NCBI RefSeq assembly: GCF_002749615.1 | Contig: NZ_CP024201.1 | Coordinates: 744,001 to 808,000 of the forward strand | Length of the DNA stretch: 64,000 bases | Source: Caulobacter mirabilis | GTDB lineage: Bacteria > Pseudomonadota > Alphaproteobacteria > Caulobacterales > Caulobacteraceae | Reading direction: 5' to 3' | Shown here: piece after piece, positions 28,890 to 37,041 of the stretch | How the letters are laid out: each line of letters begins with the position of its first letter | How positions within the stretch are numbered: the stretch's first letter is position 1 | The notes under the pieces: generated by a model | Told to the model about the DNA's origin: nothing | Seen by the model: only the letters and a program-made list of their open reading frames with translations | Database searches by the model: none | Position numbers and translations under genes: made by a program

Positions 28890-29354
28890 ATGACCACGCG
28901 ATCCGTCACCCACGCCACCTTCCATATCGAGCGGGTGTTCGACTGCACCCCGGCCCGGCTGTGGCGCGCCTTCGCCGATCCGGAGCAGAAGGCCCGCTGG
29001 TCCTGTCACGACGACTGGCGGATGAAGGAGATGACCTTCGCCGTCGGCGGGCGGGAGATCGCCGGCGGCTCAAGCGCCGGCGGCCCCTACTGGGAGTTCG
29101 ACGGAACCTATCTCGACATCGTCGACCAGCAGCGGTTCGTCGTCGCCTACAGCATGAGCCGCGACGGCCTGCGGGTGTCGGGCTCGCTCATCACCTGGCA
29201 GGTCGCCGCCGATCCCGGCGGGGCCCGCCTGACGTTCACCGACCAGGGCGCCTACCTCGACGGCCATGAAGACCCGGCCGTCCGCGAGGCGGGCTCCGGC
29301 GTCGGCCTCGACAATCTCGCCGCCTTCCTCGCCGCCGAGCGGGATGCGGCCTGA
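28890..29354 (+). CDS. SRPBCC (AHSA1-like) protein, tandem copy 2
   Basis: A 154-aa member of the same family: HATFHIERVFDCTPARLWRA, FAVGGREIAGGSSAGGPYWE and LTFTDQGAYLDGHEDPAV. A good ribosome site (GAAGGGGG) precedes the ATG by about 7 nt. It is 15 bp after copy 1. The motif EQGAYLD/DQGAYLD and the ending GLDNLAAFLAAE place it close to copy 3. Probably in one transcript with ArsR and regulated by it. Confidence 0.88.
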   Translation: MTTRSVTHATFHIERVFDCTPARLWRAFADPEQKARWSCHDDWRMKEMTFAVGGREIAGGSSAGGPYWEFDGTYLDIVDQQRFVVAYSMSRDGLRVSGSLITWQVAADPGGARLTFTDQGAYLDGHEDPAVREAGSGVGLDNLAAFLAAERDAA

Positions 29355-29379
29355 CCCTCATATCTTACGGAGAGTTCCG

Positions 29380-29898
29380 ATGACCGGTTCTGTGACCCAC
29401 GCCACCATCTGCCTCGATCGCGTCTACGACGCTCTTCCCGCCCGTGTGTACACGGCCTTTACCGACCCGGAAGCGCGCAAGCGCTGGTTCTTCCAGGCCG
29501 ACGTCTGGTCCCTGCATCGCCACAGCGGCGGCGAGACGGCGGTCGGGGCGGCGGAATCGAGCGCCTTCTCGCCCCCGGGTGCGGACGTGGTGATCACCAA
29601 CGACAGCATCTACCTCGATGTCGTGCCGAACGAGCGGCTGGTCTTCGCCTACCAGATGACCATCGCCGGCAAGCCGATCAGCGCGTCTCTGGCCACCGCC
29701 GAGTTCAAACCCGAGGGTAGGGGCACGCGCCTGGTCTTCACCGAGCAGGGGGCCTACTTCGATGATCCGGGCCAGGTCGCCAGCCGCGAGGAAGGCACGC
29801 GCGAACTCCTCGAAGCCCTGGCCGCCGAGCTGGAGGGACGGGTGCGGATCCGCGTCCCGCATGGCGATCATATCGAGTCGTACGAGCAGCCTGCCTGA
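29380..29898 (+). CDS. SRPBCC (AHSA1-like) protein, tandem copy 3
   Basis: A 172-aa third paralogue: HATICLDRVYDALPARVYTA, DPEARKRWFFQADVW, and LVFTEQGAYFDDPGQVASRE. It has about 18 more residues at the C-terminus (RIRVPHGDHIESYEQPA) than its neighbours. ATG 29380 is preceded by ACGGAGAG. It ends the ArsR operon; the next gene is on the other strand. The three copies differ enough to suggest an old duplication with different ligands. Confidence 0.88.
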   Translation: MTGSVTHATICLDRVYDALPARVYTAFTDPEARKRWFFQADVWSLHRHSGGETAVGAAESSAFSPPGADVVITNDSIYLDVVPNERLVFAYQMTIAGKPISASLATAEFKPEGRGTRLVFTEQGAYFDDPGQVASREEGTRELLEALAAELEGRVRIRVPHGDHIESYEQPA

Positions 29899-29945
29899 GG
29901 CGGCGGAAAGGCCTTCGCGAGTGACAGGGGGCCCCAGGCGTCGAC

Positions 29946-30155
29946 CTAGGCCAGCATGTCCAGCAGCGTCCCCGTCATCTTGTCGGCTGTGCGGATGACG
30001 GCGGCGTTGGCCTTGAAGTCCTGCTGGGCCTGGATGCGCGCGACCGTTTCCTTCTCGAGGTTATCGAGCGGCGCGGCGGCGGTCCGGCGGGCGCTGGCGT
30101 CGAACCGGCTGGCGGCGTCGAGCAGGCCGGACGCGGCGATCGGCAAGGCTTGCAT
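29946..30155 (-). CDS. Minimal flagellar rod-like protein (FlgB/FlgC C-terminal type)
   Basis: A 69-aa protein. Its C-terminal 40 residues (LEKETVARIQAQQDFKANAA, then VIRTADKMTGTLLDMLA) match the C-terminal helix of flagellar rod and hook proteins, where helices of neighbouring subunits pack in the rod core. The N-terminal 20 residues (LPIAASGLLDAASRFDASAR) match the paired N-terminal helix. Almost nothing lies between, so it is a rod fold reduced to its two helices. No other flagellar gene is nearby. ATG 30155 has GAGGGAGA upstream; an in-frame ATG 18 bp earlier lacks one. Confidence 0.65.
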   Translation of the reverse strand: MQALPIAASGLLDAASRFDASARRTAAAPLDNLEKETVARIQAQQDFKANAAVIRTADKMTGTLLDMLA

Positions 30156-30235
30156 GGGCTTCTCCCTCGACAAGTCCCGGCCAGTCTAGCCACGGCGGCC
30201 TTAACGGCGCGCGTAGGAACGTGATGAACGCGGCT

Positions 30236-30439
30236 TTACGCCGCCGCGTTCTTCCGCAGCCATTCGGCGGCCTCGTCCGAGGCGGCGTGGACGTGTCCGC
30301 CGTCGATGCCCAGCCGCAGCTCGCAGGCGGGCTTCAGGGGCGCGGGGAGGGTCTCGTAGAGCTGACGGGCGGCGCGGGGATCGGTCAGATCGAAGACCCA
30401 GGCGCCCATGAAGCGACGTTCGGTAAAGGCGGAAGCCAT
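30236..30439 (-). CDS. Hypothetical 67-aa protein
   Basis: I do not recognise this protein. From ATG 30439 it reads MASAFTERRFMGAWVFDLTD, followed by an amphipathic stretch and GIDGGHVHAASDEAAEWLRK. The composition is that of a real soluble protein, and codon third positions are GC-rich. In-frame ATGs at 30472 and 30550 could lengthen it but look less protein-like. It diverges from the SDR gene at 30570. Confidence 0.55.
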   Translation of the reverse strand: MASAFTERRFMGAWVFDLTDPRAARQLYETLPAPLKPACELRLGIDGGHVHAASDEAAEWLRKNAAA

Positions 30440-30569
30440 GACTGCACTCTCTTTCCACGGAGCAGTGTGCATGGTGAAGATGAACCGAACCTGAGCGCCG
30501 TTCGGCGGGCTGGCGCGGGTCGCGGCGAGGCGGCTAGTCTCGCCCTGCAATCAAGCCAGGAGCCCCGCC

Positions 30570-31352
30570 ATGTCCGTCGATCTGTTCTCCCTCAAGGGCC
30601 GCACGGCCCTGATCACCGGCGGCTCGCGGGGCATCGGCAGGATGATCGCGGCCGGCTTCATCGCCGCGGGGGCCAAGGTCTACATCTCCTCGCGCAAGGC
30701 GGCGGCCTGCGACGCGGCGGCGGCCGAGCTGTCGGCGGGCGGCGGGACGTGCATATCGCTGCCGCAGGACGTCTCGACCGTCGAGGGTTGCCAGGCGCTG
30801 GCCAAGGCCTACGGCCGGCATGAGGACAGGCTCGACATCCTGGTCAACAACGCCGGCGCGGCCTGGCTGGCGGAGTTCGACGCCTTCCCGGAAAACGGCT
30901 GGGACAAGGTCGTCGACCTGAACCTGAAGTCGCCCTTCTTTCTGACCCAGGCCCTGGCTCCGGCCCTGCGCGCCTCGGCTTCGGCGGAGCGTCCGGCGAA
31001 GGTCATCAACATCGCCTCGATCGACGGCATTCGGCCCAATCCGCAGGAGACCTACAGCTATCAGGCCAGCAAGGCGGGACTGATCCACCTTACGCGCCGG
31101 ATGGCGGCGCAGCTGATCCGAGACAACGTCGTGGTCACCGCGATCGCGCCGGGCGCCTTCGCCTCGGACATGAACACCACAGCCCGCGACCAGGCCGAGG
31201 CGGTCGCCGCCCGCATTCCGGCGCGGCGGATCGGGACCGACGAGGACATGCAGGGCGTGGCCATCTACCTGGCCTCCCGAGCAGGGGATTATGCGGTCGG
31301 AATCACCGTCGCCGTCGACGGCGGCGTCGCCTACGCCAGCCTGGGGATCTGA
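30570..31352 (+). CDS. Short-chain dehydrogenase/reductase
   Basis: A 260-aa classical SDR. NADP-binding TGGSRGIG at 16-23, NNAG at 93-96, and the catalytic S150, Y164 and K168 (SYQASKAG). The serine-arginine pair right after the glycine motif favours NADP(H). Sequence around NPQETYSYQASKAGLIHLTR and the C-terminus ITVAVDGGVAYASLGI resemble RhlG/FabG-like 3-ketoacyl reductases. Substrate not determinable. ATG 30570 has CAGGAG at a good distance. It converges with the repeat protein at 31357, 4 bp away. Confidence 0.9.
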   Translation: MSVDLFSLKGRTALITGGSRGIGRMIAAGFIAAGAKVYISSRKAAACDAAAAELSAGGGTCISLPQDVSTVEGCQALAKAYGRHEDRLDILVNNAGAAWLAEFDAFPENGWDKVVDLNLKSPFFLTQALAPALRASASAERPAKVINIASIDGIRPNPQETYSYQASKAGLIHLTRRMAAQLIRDNVVVTAIAPGAFASDMNTTARDQAEAVAARIPARRIGTDEDMQGVAIYLASRAGDYAVGITVAVDGGVAYASLGI

Positions 31353-31356
31353 CGGA

Positions 31357-32235
31357 TCAGTCCAGGACGGTCAGGCCGGGTCCGGCCCGGCTGGTCGCGC
31401 CGTTGTCGACGCGGCCGTCGCCGGTCCAGCCGCCCTCCTGCCAGCAGACGTAGAGGCTGTCGTCCTCGTCGTTGCCGCGATGGACGCAGCAGAGCCGCTG
31501 CGAGAAGGGGACCGTACAGGGGATGCCGTCGGTCTGGTTGCCCTGGGGAAACTGCTGGTCCTCGGTCCAGCCCGTGCCGCTGTAGGTGCACCACCACATC
31601 GACTGGTCGCCGCCGCCGCCCCGGTGGATGAAGTAGAGATAGCCCTGGTAGCTGATCAGCCAGCCGCCGCCGAGGCAGCGGTTGCCCTGGTCGAACGGCT
31701 GGTCCTCGGCCCAGTTCTGGCCGTCGAAGGCGGTCCACCAGAGGCTGTCGTCGTCCCACTGGCCGGAATGGACGCAGACCAGTTGGCCGTTGTGGACCGC
31801 CAGGGCCGGGGTGCTGCCGCACTGGTTGCCCTGGTTGAACTCGTTGTCGCCGCTCCATTCGCCGACCGCGGGATCGAAGGTGCACCAGTAGAGATTGTTG
31901 TCGCCGTCGCCGCCCTTGTGCACGCAGAACAGCTTGCCGTCGTAGAGGGCGACCGCCGGACCGGCGTTGGTCTGGTTGCCGTTGAACGATTGGCTGGGCG
32001 TCCAGCTCTGGTCGGCGGGGTCATAGGCGCACCACCAGAGGTTCTGGTTGTCGCTGCCGGTGAACACGCACCACACCTTGCCCCAGGCCTGGACCAGCGC
32101 CGGCGCCGCGCCGCTGTGCGCGCCGTTCGGGAGGGCCGATGCCCCGGTCCAGTCGCCGCCGTCGGGCAGGAACATCTGGTACAGGGTGGCGTCGCCGCCG
32201 CCGCCCGGAAACACCGCCATCAGCGTCTGGCCCAT
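31357..32235 (-). CDS. Tryptophan-rich tandem-repeat protein, probable beta-propeller (lectin-like)
   Basis: A 292-aa protein built of about six repeats of roughly 45-50 residues. Each has the form GNQ...PALA, then a W or L-rich strand pair (DGKLFCVHKGGDGDNNLYWC; GQLVCVHSGQWDDDSLWW; GYLYFIHRGGGGDQSMWW; QRLCCVHRGNDEDDSLYVCW). The pattern of four short strands per unit with conserved W, H, D and G fits a beta-propeller of the kind found in sugar-binding lectins, and the Asp-rich loops could bind calcium. No signal peptide is visible. ATG 32235 follows GGAGGGAGG. Function unknown; ligand binding is inference. A small membrane protein gene lies just upstream on the same strand. Confidence 0.7.
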   Translation of the reverse strand: MGQTLMAVFPGGGGDATLYQMFLPDGGDWTGASALPNGAHSGAAPALVQAWGKVWCVFTGSDNQNLWWCAYDPADQSWTPSQSFNGNQTNAGPAVALYDGKLFCVHKGGDGDNNLYWCTFDPAVGEWSGDNEFNQGNQCGSTPALAVHNGQLVCVHSGQWDDDSLWWTAFDGQNWAEDQPFDQGNRCLGGGWLISYQGYLYFIHRGGGGDQSMWWCTYSGTGWTEDQQFPQGNQTDGIPCTVPFSQRLCCVHRGNDEDDSLYVCWQEGGWTGDGRVDNGATSRAGPGLTVLD

Positions 32236-32331
32236 CGTCGCCTCCCTCCGAGAGCGCGCGAGCATGCGCCCGGCTCAATTCCCGGTCGAGTTCCATTTGG
32301 GACTTGCGGCGCCCGGTCGAGGCGGGCGCGG

Positions 32332-32493
32332 TTAGCCCGCGCCGCGCCGGCGGGTGATGAAATACAGCGCCAGGCCGACAGCCGCGCCGACCACGGCGCC
32401 GGCGATTCCGCCCGCGATCCAATCGTGCTTGAGCGTGACCAGGGCCGCCGTCACCGCGGCGGCGATGGCGCCGGCCAGAACATCCACCCGCAT
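32332..32493 (-). CDS. Small two-helix glycine/alanine-rich membrane protein (53 aa)
   Basis: ATG 32493 opens a 53-aa frame (MRVDVLAGAIAAAVTAALVT, a short KHDW loop, then AGGIAGAVVGAAVGLALYFI and the basic tail TRRRGAG). It has two hydrophobic glycine-zipper-like helices and a positive-inside C-terminus. GGGAGGGA precedes the ATG by about 6 nt, which strongly supports translation. It is 97 bp upstream of the repeat protein and likely shares its transcript. Family unknown. Confidence 0.7.
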   Translation of the reverse strand: MRVDVLAGAIAAAVTAALVTLKHDWIAGGIAGAVVGAAVGLALYFITRRRGAG

Positions 32494-32638
32494 AAATCCC
32501 TCCCGCTGAGATCGACGGAACGCTCGCAGCCGCCGCGGTCAGCGCCAAGGGCGCGGCGGTTGCTGATCGACGAACGGCGCCGAATTCCGGACGAGCGGCC
32601 CCGTTTGCGCTAGCTTTCGCCTGGGGAGGTCGAAGCGA

Positions 32639-33448
32639 ATGGCCGGTTTCGGAGCGATGTCCAGAGGAGCGCTGACGGCCGGGATCACCGCCGGAGCCTG
32701 GGCGGCCTACTATGCCTCGCGCCTGTCGGGGGCGCTGTTCGACTTCGGCGCGACACGGGCGACGGCCTGTCTCGCCCTGGCGCTGGCGGTCGCCTGCCTG
32801 TTCGCCGCCGGGATGTGCCTGGGCCTGGACCGCTTGATGACAAGCCTGACCGGCCGATCGCTGGCGCTTCGCCTGACGCTGGCGATCGTGCTGACCAACC
32901 TGGCCGCCATCGCCTGGACGATCGCCAACCGGCTGGTCCTGTATCCAGCCGCCGAGGGGGTGTTCTCGGCGCTCGGGCTGGTCGACGGCTCGTTCGCCGC
33001 CGGAGCGATGCAGGCCCATGACTCGACCTTCGTGGTCTGGCTGGTCTTCCTGGCCTGGGCCGGACTGAGACTGGCTCTCGACGGCGCGGCGACACGGACG
33101 GAGCCGGCCTACGACGACGAGCTCTGGGCCGTGACCGGGCGGGAAGCCATCCGCCTGCCGCTGGCCGACGTCCTTTGGTTCGAGGCGGAGGGCGACTACA
33201 TGCGGGCGCACCGGCGCGAGGGGCGGCCGGTGCTGATGCGCGAGCCGATGCACGCCCTGATGAAGCGGCTCGATCCGGAGCGCTTCCTGCGCATCCACCG
33301 GTCGACCATCGTCGCTCTGGCCGCGATCGAGCAGGTGCGCCGGCGGGGAGCCAAGGGCCTTGAGGTGGCGCTGGCCGGCGGCGTCGCCTTGCCGGTCGGG
33401 CGCAGCTACCAGCCCCTGATCCGCCGGATCAGCGCCAGCCGTAGTTGA
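32639..33448 (+). CDS. Membrane-bound LytTR transcriptional regulator
   Basis: A 269-aa protein with four predicted membrane helices in residues 10-145 and a C-terminal LytTR DNA-binding domain at about 165-265: LPLADVLWFEAEGDYMRAHR, then PMHALMKRLDPERFLRIHRS and the ending VGRSYQPLIRRIS. The signal is thus sensed in or at the membrane and passed directly to DNA. Such one-component proteins are found beside their target genes; neighbours here are the small membrane protein and repeat protein (divergent) and a 2OG-Fe(II) oxygenase (convergent, 20-nt overlap). Target not known. Confidence 0.88.
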   Translation: MAGFGAMSRGALTAGITAGAWAAYYASRLSGALFDFGATRATACLALALAVACLFAAGMCLGLDRLMTSLTGRSLALRLTLAIVLTNLAAIAWTIANRLVLYPAAEGVFSALGLVDGSFAAGAMQAHDSTFVVWLVFLAWAGLRLALDGAATRTEPAYDDELWAVTGREAIRLPLADVLWFEAEGDYMRAHRREGRPVLMREPMHALMKRLDPERFLRIHRSTIVALAAIEQVRRRGAKGLEVALAGGVALPVGRSYQPLIRRISASRS

Positions 33449-34046
33449 AGCTGATCGAGATGCGGTCGGCCTTGGCGTTCGAGGGCGGCACCTCGTGGCG
33501 CAGCCAGCTTTCCCACAGCAGCAGGTCGCCCGGCTGGGGTTCGACGACGACGAAGGCGCGCTGATCCTCCGGCGCATCGGGCAGGCGGATGGGCGCGGCC
33601 ATCATCAGGGCCAGGCGCGGATCCTCGAAACGGATGCCCTGGGCGCCCTTGGGCATCGCGACATAGTAGGTGCCGCTGAGCACGCTGTGCGGGTGGATGT
33701 GGCCGCTATGCCCGCCGCCGGGCTTCAGCACGTTGACCCAGAAGCTGTCCATCTTCAGCCGCCGGCCGCCCAGATCCAGGCCCAGCTCCTCTGCGAAGGC
33801 GGCGACGTTGCGGTCGAGCTTCTTCTTGAGGTCGGCGAAGGCGGTGGCGCGATGCCAAAGCTCGCCCGGGGAGCTGTAGGAGGTGTAGCCGCGGTAGTGG
33901 TTGCGTTTGCTCCAGGCGCGGCCGGCTTCGTCCTCCGCCTCCATCATCCGGCAGGCGTCTTCGAGATCGGCGTTGAAGGCCTCGAAGCCCTTGTCGCCGG
34001 CCAGGCTGGCGCGGTGGATGCGGGTTGCGAAGTGCAGCGTGCTCAT
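33429..34046 (-). CDS. 2-oxoglutarate/Fe(II)-dependent oxygenase, TIGR02466-like
   Basis: A 205-aa double-stranded beta-helix protein. Metal ligands are visible around GGGHSGHIHPHSVLSGTYYV (two or more histidines) and near the end in LRHEVPPSNAKADRISISFN, where the last histidine and the 2-oxoglutarate-binding arginine lie. It resembles the family of putative 2OG-Fe(II) oxygenases annotated TIGR02466. Substrate unknown. The C-terminal 20 bases overlap the 3' end of the LytTR gene on the other strand. Confidence 0.82.
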   Translation of the reverse strand: MSTLHFATRIHRASLAGDKGFEAFNADLEDACRMMEAEDEAGRAWSKRNHYRGYTSYSSPGELWHRATAFADLKKKLDRNVAAFAEELGLDLGGRRLKMDSFWVNVLKPGGGHSGHIHPHSVLSGTYYVAMPKGAQGIRFEDPRLALMMAAPIRLPDAPEDQRAFVVVEPQPGDLLLWESWLRHEVPPSNAKADRISISFNYGWR

Positions 34047-34089
34047 GGCCTGCCGTTAGGCTCGGAGGGGGAGAGAGTCAAAGCTCCCC

Positions 34090-34170
34090 GGGGACATGCT
34101 CCCGCAGGGTGCGTGTCCCCTCACACGGCGGAGGCGGTGACACGCACCGGCTTCGCCGGAGCATGTCCCC
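34090..34170. repeat. Dispersed palindromic repeat, family B, copy 2
   Basis: GGGGACATGCTCCCGCAGGG at the left end and CGGAGCATGTCCCC at the right end, with inner arms GTGCGTGTCCCC and GTGACACGCAC. It ends exactly at the esterase stop codon, a position shared with copies 1 and 3 at the ends of genes. Confidence 0.85.
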
Positions 34171-35802
34171 TCAGACCACCGCCTTCCGCGTCGCCGCGTA
34201 GGGGTCGTTCACGACCCGGCTGTCGATGTCGAAGATCATCGTCGCCCGCCGTTTCGCCTCATAGGCCGGCCATTTCGGCAGGCCCTTCACGTTCGGATCG
34301 CCCTTCCGCGCGAAGGCCAGCCAGGCGGCGCTCATCTGCTTGGCCATCAGCAGCGGCTCGGGGCCCGGACCGGTGAAGACGCGGGCGCTCTCGACGGTGT
34401 CGAACACCAGCGGCACCTCCAGCATGTGCGGCGAGCGGAACGGTCCGACCGGGGTCTCCCAGTCCAGGATATAGAACCAGGCCTTGGCCCCGCCTTGCGC
34501 CGCCTTGCGCTCGGCGATCTGGACCGAGCCGGCGAACATCCGGCCATAGGTGGTCAGGTGGGTGGCGAGATAGGTCGGACTGTCCTTCGGGAAGTCGGTC
34601 TTCAGCGCGGTCAGCACCGCGGGCGCCTTCTCGCCGTAGATCGCCGCGGCCATCTTCTGCAGCCCGGCCTCGTCCAGCTTCCCGAACCAGGGGGCGGAGG
34701 CCATGAACAGGGTCATCTCGTCCTTGTTGATCCCGATCAGCACCGGCACGTCGCGGGCCGTGGCCGGGGCGGCGGGATCCCAGGGCTGGGCGGGAAGGAC
34801 GCCGTCGCCGGCGACCGGCGAGAAGCCCGAGCGATCGAAGCCCACGCCGGGCTGTTTGGCCTCCGCCGCCCGCGCCGCCGCCAGCAGCCTGTCGGCGGGC
34901 AGGGCGCGCAACCCGGCGACGTCGCCTTCGACCAGGCCGAGTTCCTTGTAGAGGTCGCCGCGCAGGGCGGCGGCGCGATCGCGCGGCACGGCCTTCACGC
35001 CCGGCCCGCTCTGGATGACGGCGCGGTGGAACAGGCCCTTGGCCTTGGGCATGGCCAGCAGGTAGCTGACCTTCGCCCCGCCGCCGGACTCTCCGAAGAT
35101 GGTGACGTTGCTGGGATCGCCGCCGAACAGGGCGATGTTGTCGCGCACCCATTCCAGGGCCGCGACGAGGTCCAGCATGCCGGCGGCGCCCGAGCCCGCG
35201 ACCTCCGGCAGGTCCAGATAGCCGAAGACGTTCAGCCGGTGGTTCACCGAGACCACGACCGCGCCCTGGGCGGCCAGCCTGGAGCCGTCGTAGACCGGCC
35301 ACTGGGCCGAGCCGTAGGCGAAACCGCCGCCGTGCAGCCAGACCATCACCGGTCGGCGCTTGCCGGGGTCCCGCATGGTCCAGACGTTCAGGACCAGGCA
35401 GTCCTCGCTCTGCGCCTCGACGTCGGCCCGGGCCGGGAAGACCGCTTGCAACGCCTTGCCCATCTCCGACGTGGGGTTCACCGCCGAGGGGGAGGGGTTC
35501 TGGATCGCGGTGGGGCCGAACAGGCCGCCGTCGCGGACGACGGTCCAGGGCTTCGCGGGCTTGGGCGGGGCGAAGCGGAGGTCGCCGACCGGCGGCGCGG
35601 CGTAGGGGATGCCTTTGTAGGCCAGGACGCCGGGGGTCTCGCTGATCCCGGCGCTGACCGGCCCGCCACGCGTCTGCACCATCGGCAGAGGCGGAGGCAT
35701 AGCCCGCCCGGCGACCGGAGCCAGGGCGGCCAGCGCGGCGCCGGCGCCCAGCAGACCGCGTCGTGAAAGCCTGTGTTCGTCGGCCTTGTTTTCCCTGGCC
35801 AT
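34171..35802 (-). CDS. Carboxylesterase type B, Tat-exported
   Basis: A 543-aa serine esterase. The N-terminus has a twin-arginine signal (SRRGLLGAGAALAALAPVAG), so it is exported folded to the periplasm. The type B features are the oxyanion block WLHGGGFAYGS near 128, the EDCLVLNVW block before it, and the nucleophile elbow FGESGGGAKVS near 232. A histidine at SPHMLEVPLVF near 450 completes the triad. Substrate range is usually broad (esters of xenobiotics or polymers). ATG 35802 follows GGGAGGAC. It diverges from an alcohol dehydrogenase gene across 162 bp; ester hydrolysis followed by alcohol oxidation is possible but unproven. Confidence 0.92.
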   Translation of the reverse strand: MARENKADEHRLSRRGLLGAGAALAALAPVAGRAMPPPLPMVQTRGGPVSAGISETPGVLAYKGIPYAAPPVGDLRFAPPKPAKPWTVVRDGGLFGPTAIQNPSPSAVNPTSEMGKALQAVFPARADVEAQSEDCLVLNVWTMRDPGKRRPVMVWLHGGGFAYGSAQWPVYDGSRLAAQGAVVVSVNHRLNVFGYLDLPEVAGSGAAGMLDLVAALEWVRDNIALFGGDPSNVTIFGESGGGAKVSYLLAMPKAKGLFHRAVIQSGPGVKAVPRDRAAALRGDLYKELGLVEGDVAGLRALPADRLLAAARAAEAKQPGVGFDRSGFSPVAGDGVLPAQPWDPAAPATARDVPVLIGINKDEMTLFMASAPWFGKLDEAGLQKMAAAIYGEKAPAVLTALKTDFPKDSPTYLATHLTTYGRMFAGSVQIAERKAAQGGAKAWFYILDWETPVGPFRSPHMLEVPLVFDTVESARVFTGPGPEPLLMAKQMSAAWLAFARKGDPNVKGLPKWPAYEAKRRATMIFDIDSRVVNDPYAATRKAVV

Positions 35803-35869
35803 GACGTCCTCCCGCCCGATGCGCGGGAACACCGGTATCGCAGTCGCCCGCCTCCCGTCGAGATTTTCG

Positions 35870-35883
35870 CGAACAGTTGTTCG
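35870..35883. promoter_or_regulatory. Inverted repeat in the esterase/ADH divergent region
   Basis: CGAACA-GT-TGTTCG is a perfect 6-bp inverted repeat, containing GAAC-N4-GTTC, midway between the divergent esterase (start 35802) and alcohol dehydrogenase (start 35965) genes. It may be an operator for either. It looks like a Gram-positive SOS box, but alphaproteobacterial LexA uses a direct GTTC-N7-GTTC repeat. Confidence 0.4.
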
Positions 35884-35964
35884 ACGGGCCTTCCGCTCCG
35901 CGCCTGAACGGCGATAACCTCGCGCCCAACCAACAAGGACCCAAACAACAAGGGGAAGTACGCG

Positions 35965-37041
35965 ATGAAGGCCGCAGTCCTGCGTGAGATCGGCAAGCCG
36001 CTGTCGATCGAAGATGTCCAGATCAGCAAGCCCGGTCCGCACGAGGTGCTGATCCGCACCGCGGCTGCGGGGGTCTGCCACTCGGACCTGCACTTCGTCG
36101 AAGGCTCCTACCCGCACCCGCTGCCGGCCGTGCTGGGCCATGAGAGCGCCGGCGTGGTCGAGGCGGTGGGTTCGGAGGTCCGCACCGTGAAGCCGGGCGA
36201 CCACGTCATCACCTGCCTGTCGGCCTTCTGCGGCCACTGCAATCACTGCGTCACCGGCCACATGGCCCGCTGCGTCAGCGGCGACGTGCGCCGCGCCAAG
36301 GACGACGCCCCGCGCCTGGGCAACGGCCTGAACCAGTTCCTGAACCTGTCGTCCTTCGCCGAGCAGATGCTGATCCACGAGCACGCCTGCGTCGCGATCC
36401 GCAAGGACATGCCGCTGGACGTGGCGGCCCTGATCGGATGCTCGGTGACCACCGGCGTCGGCGCGGTGGTGCAGACCTCCAGCGTCCGCGCGGGCGAGAC
36501 CGTGGCCGTCATCGGCTGCGGCGGCGTGGGCCTGGCGGCGGTCAACGGGGCGGCGATCGCCGGCGCGGGCCGGATCATCGCCATCGACATGCAGGGCTCC
36601 AAGCTGAACCTGGCCAAGGCCTTCGGCGCGACCGACGTGATCAACGCCAGCGAAGTCGACCCGGTGAAGGCGGTGATCGAACTGACCAAGGGCGGCGTCG
36701 ACCATAGCTTCGAGGCCATCGGCCTGAAGAAGACCACGGAGCAGGCCTTCAAGATGCTGGCCCGCGGCGGCACCGCCAACGTGATCGGCATGATCCCCGT
36801 CGGCACCATGATCGAGCTGCACGGCGCCGACTTCCTCGGCGAGAAGCGCATCCAGGGCTCGCTGATGGGCTCCAACCGCTTCCCGGTCGACATGCCGCGC
36901 CTGGTCGACTTCTACATGTCCGGCAAGCTGCACCTCGACCAGATGGTCTCGCAGCGGATCAAGCTGGAGCAGGTCAACGACGCGTTCGAGGAGCTGAAGC
37001 GGGGCGAACTGGCCCGCTCGGTCATCGTCTTCGACGCCTAG
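35965..37041 (+). CDS. Zinc-dependent alcohol dehydrogenase
   Basis: A 358-aa medium-chain dehydrogenase. Catalytic zinc ligands: C38 (GVCHSD), H59 with E60 (LGHES), and C159 (IGCSVTTG). Structural zinc cysteines: C89, C92, C95 and C103. The Rossmann motif is VIGCGGVGLAAVNGA near 176, followed by D-containing IIAIDMQ, which favours NAD. Layout is of the class III-like/NDMA-dependent alcohol dehydrogenase group; substrate cannot be read from sequence. ATG 35965 follows AACAAGGGGAAGT. The stop overlaps that of the convergent winged-helix gene in one CTAG. Confidence 0.93.
   Translation: MKAAVLREIGKPLSIEDVQISKPGPHEVLIRTAAAGVCHSDLHFVEGSYPHPLPAVLGHESAGVVEAVGSEVRTVKPGDHVITCLSAFCGHCNHCVTGHMARCVSGDVRRAKDDAPRLGNGLNQFLNLSSFAEQMLIHEHACVAIRKDMPLDVAALIGCSVTTGVGAVVQTSSVRAGETVAVIGCGGVGLAAVNGAAIAGAGRIIAIDMQGSKLNLAKAFGATDVINASEVDPVKAVIELTKGGVDHSFEAIGLKKTTEQAFKMLARGGTANVIGMIPVGTMIELHGADFLGEKRIQGSLMGSNRFPVDMPRLVDFYMSGKLHLDQMVSQRIKLEQVNDAFEELKRGELARSVIVFDA

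Noticed and set aside
35870-35883. LexA SOS box
   Set aside because: The palindrome resembles the Gram-positive box, but alphaproteobacterial LexA recognises GTTC-N7-GTTC, and the flanking genes are not SOS genes.
35803-36933. Upstream in-frame extension of the esterase
   Set aside because: Runs antisense through the alcohol dehydrogenase gene; ATG 35802 has the ribosome site and Tat signal.
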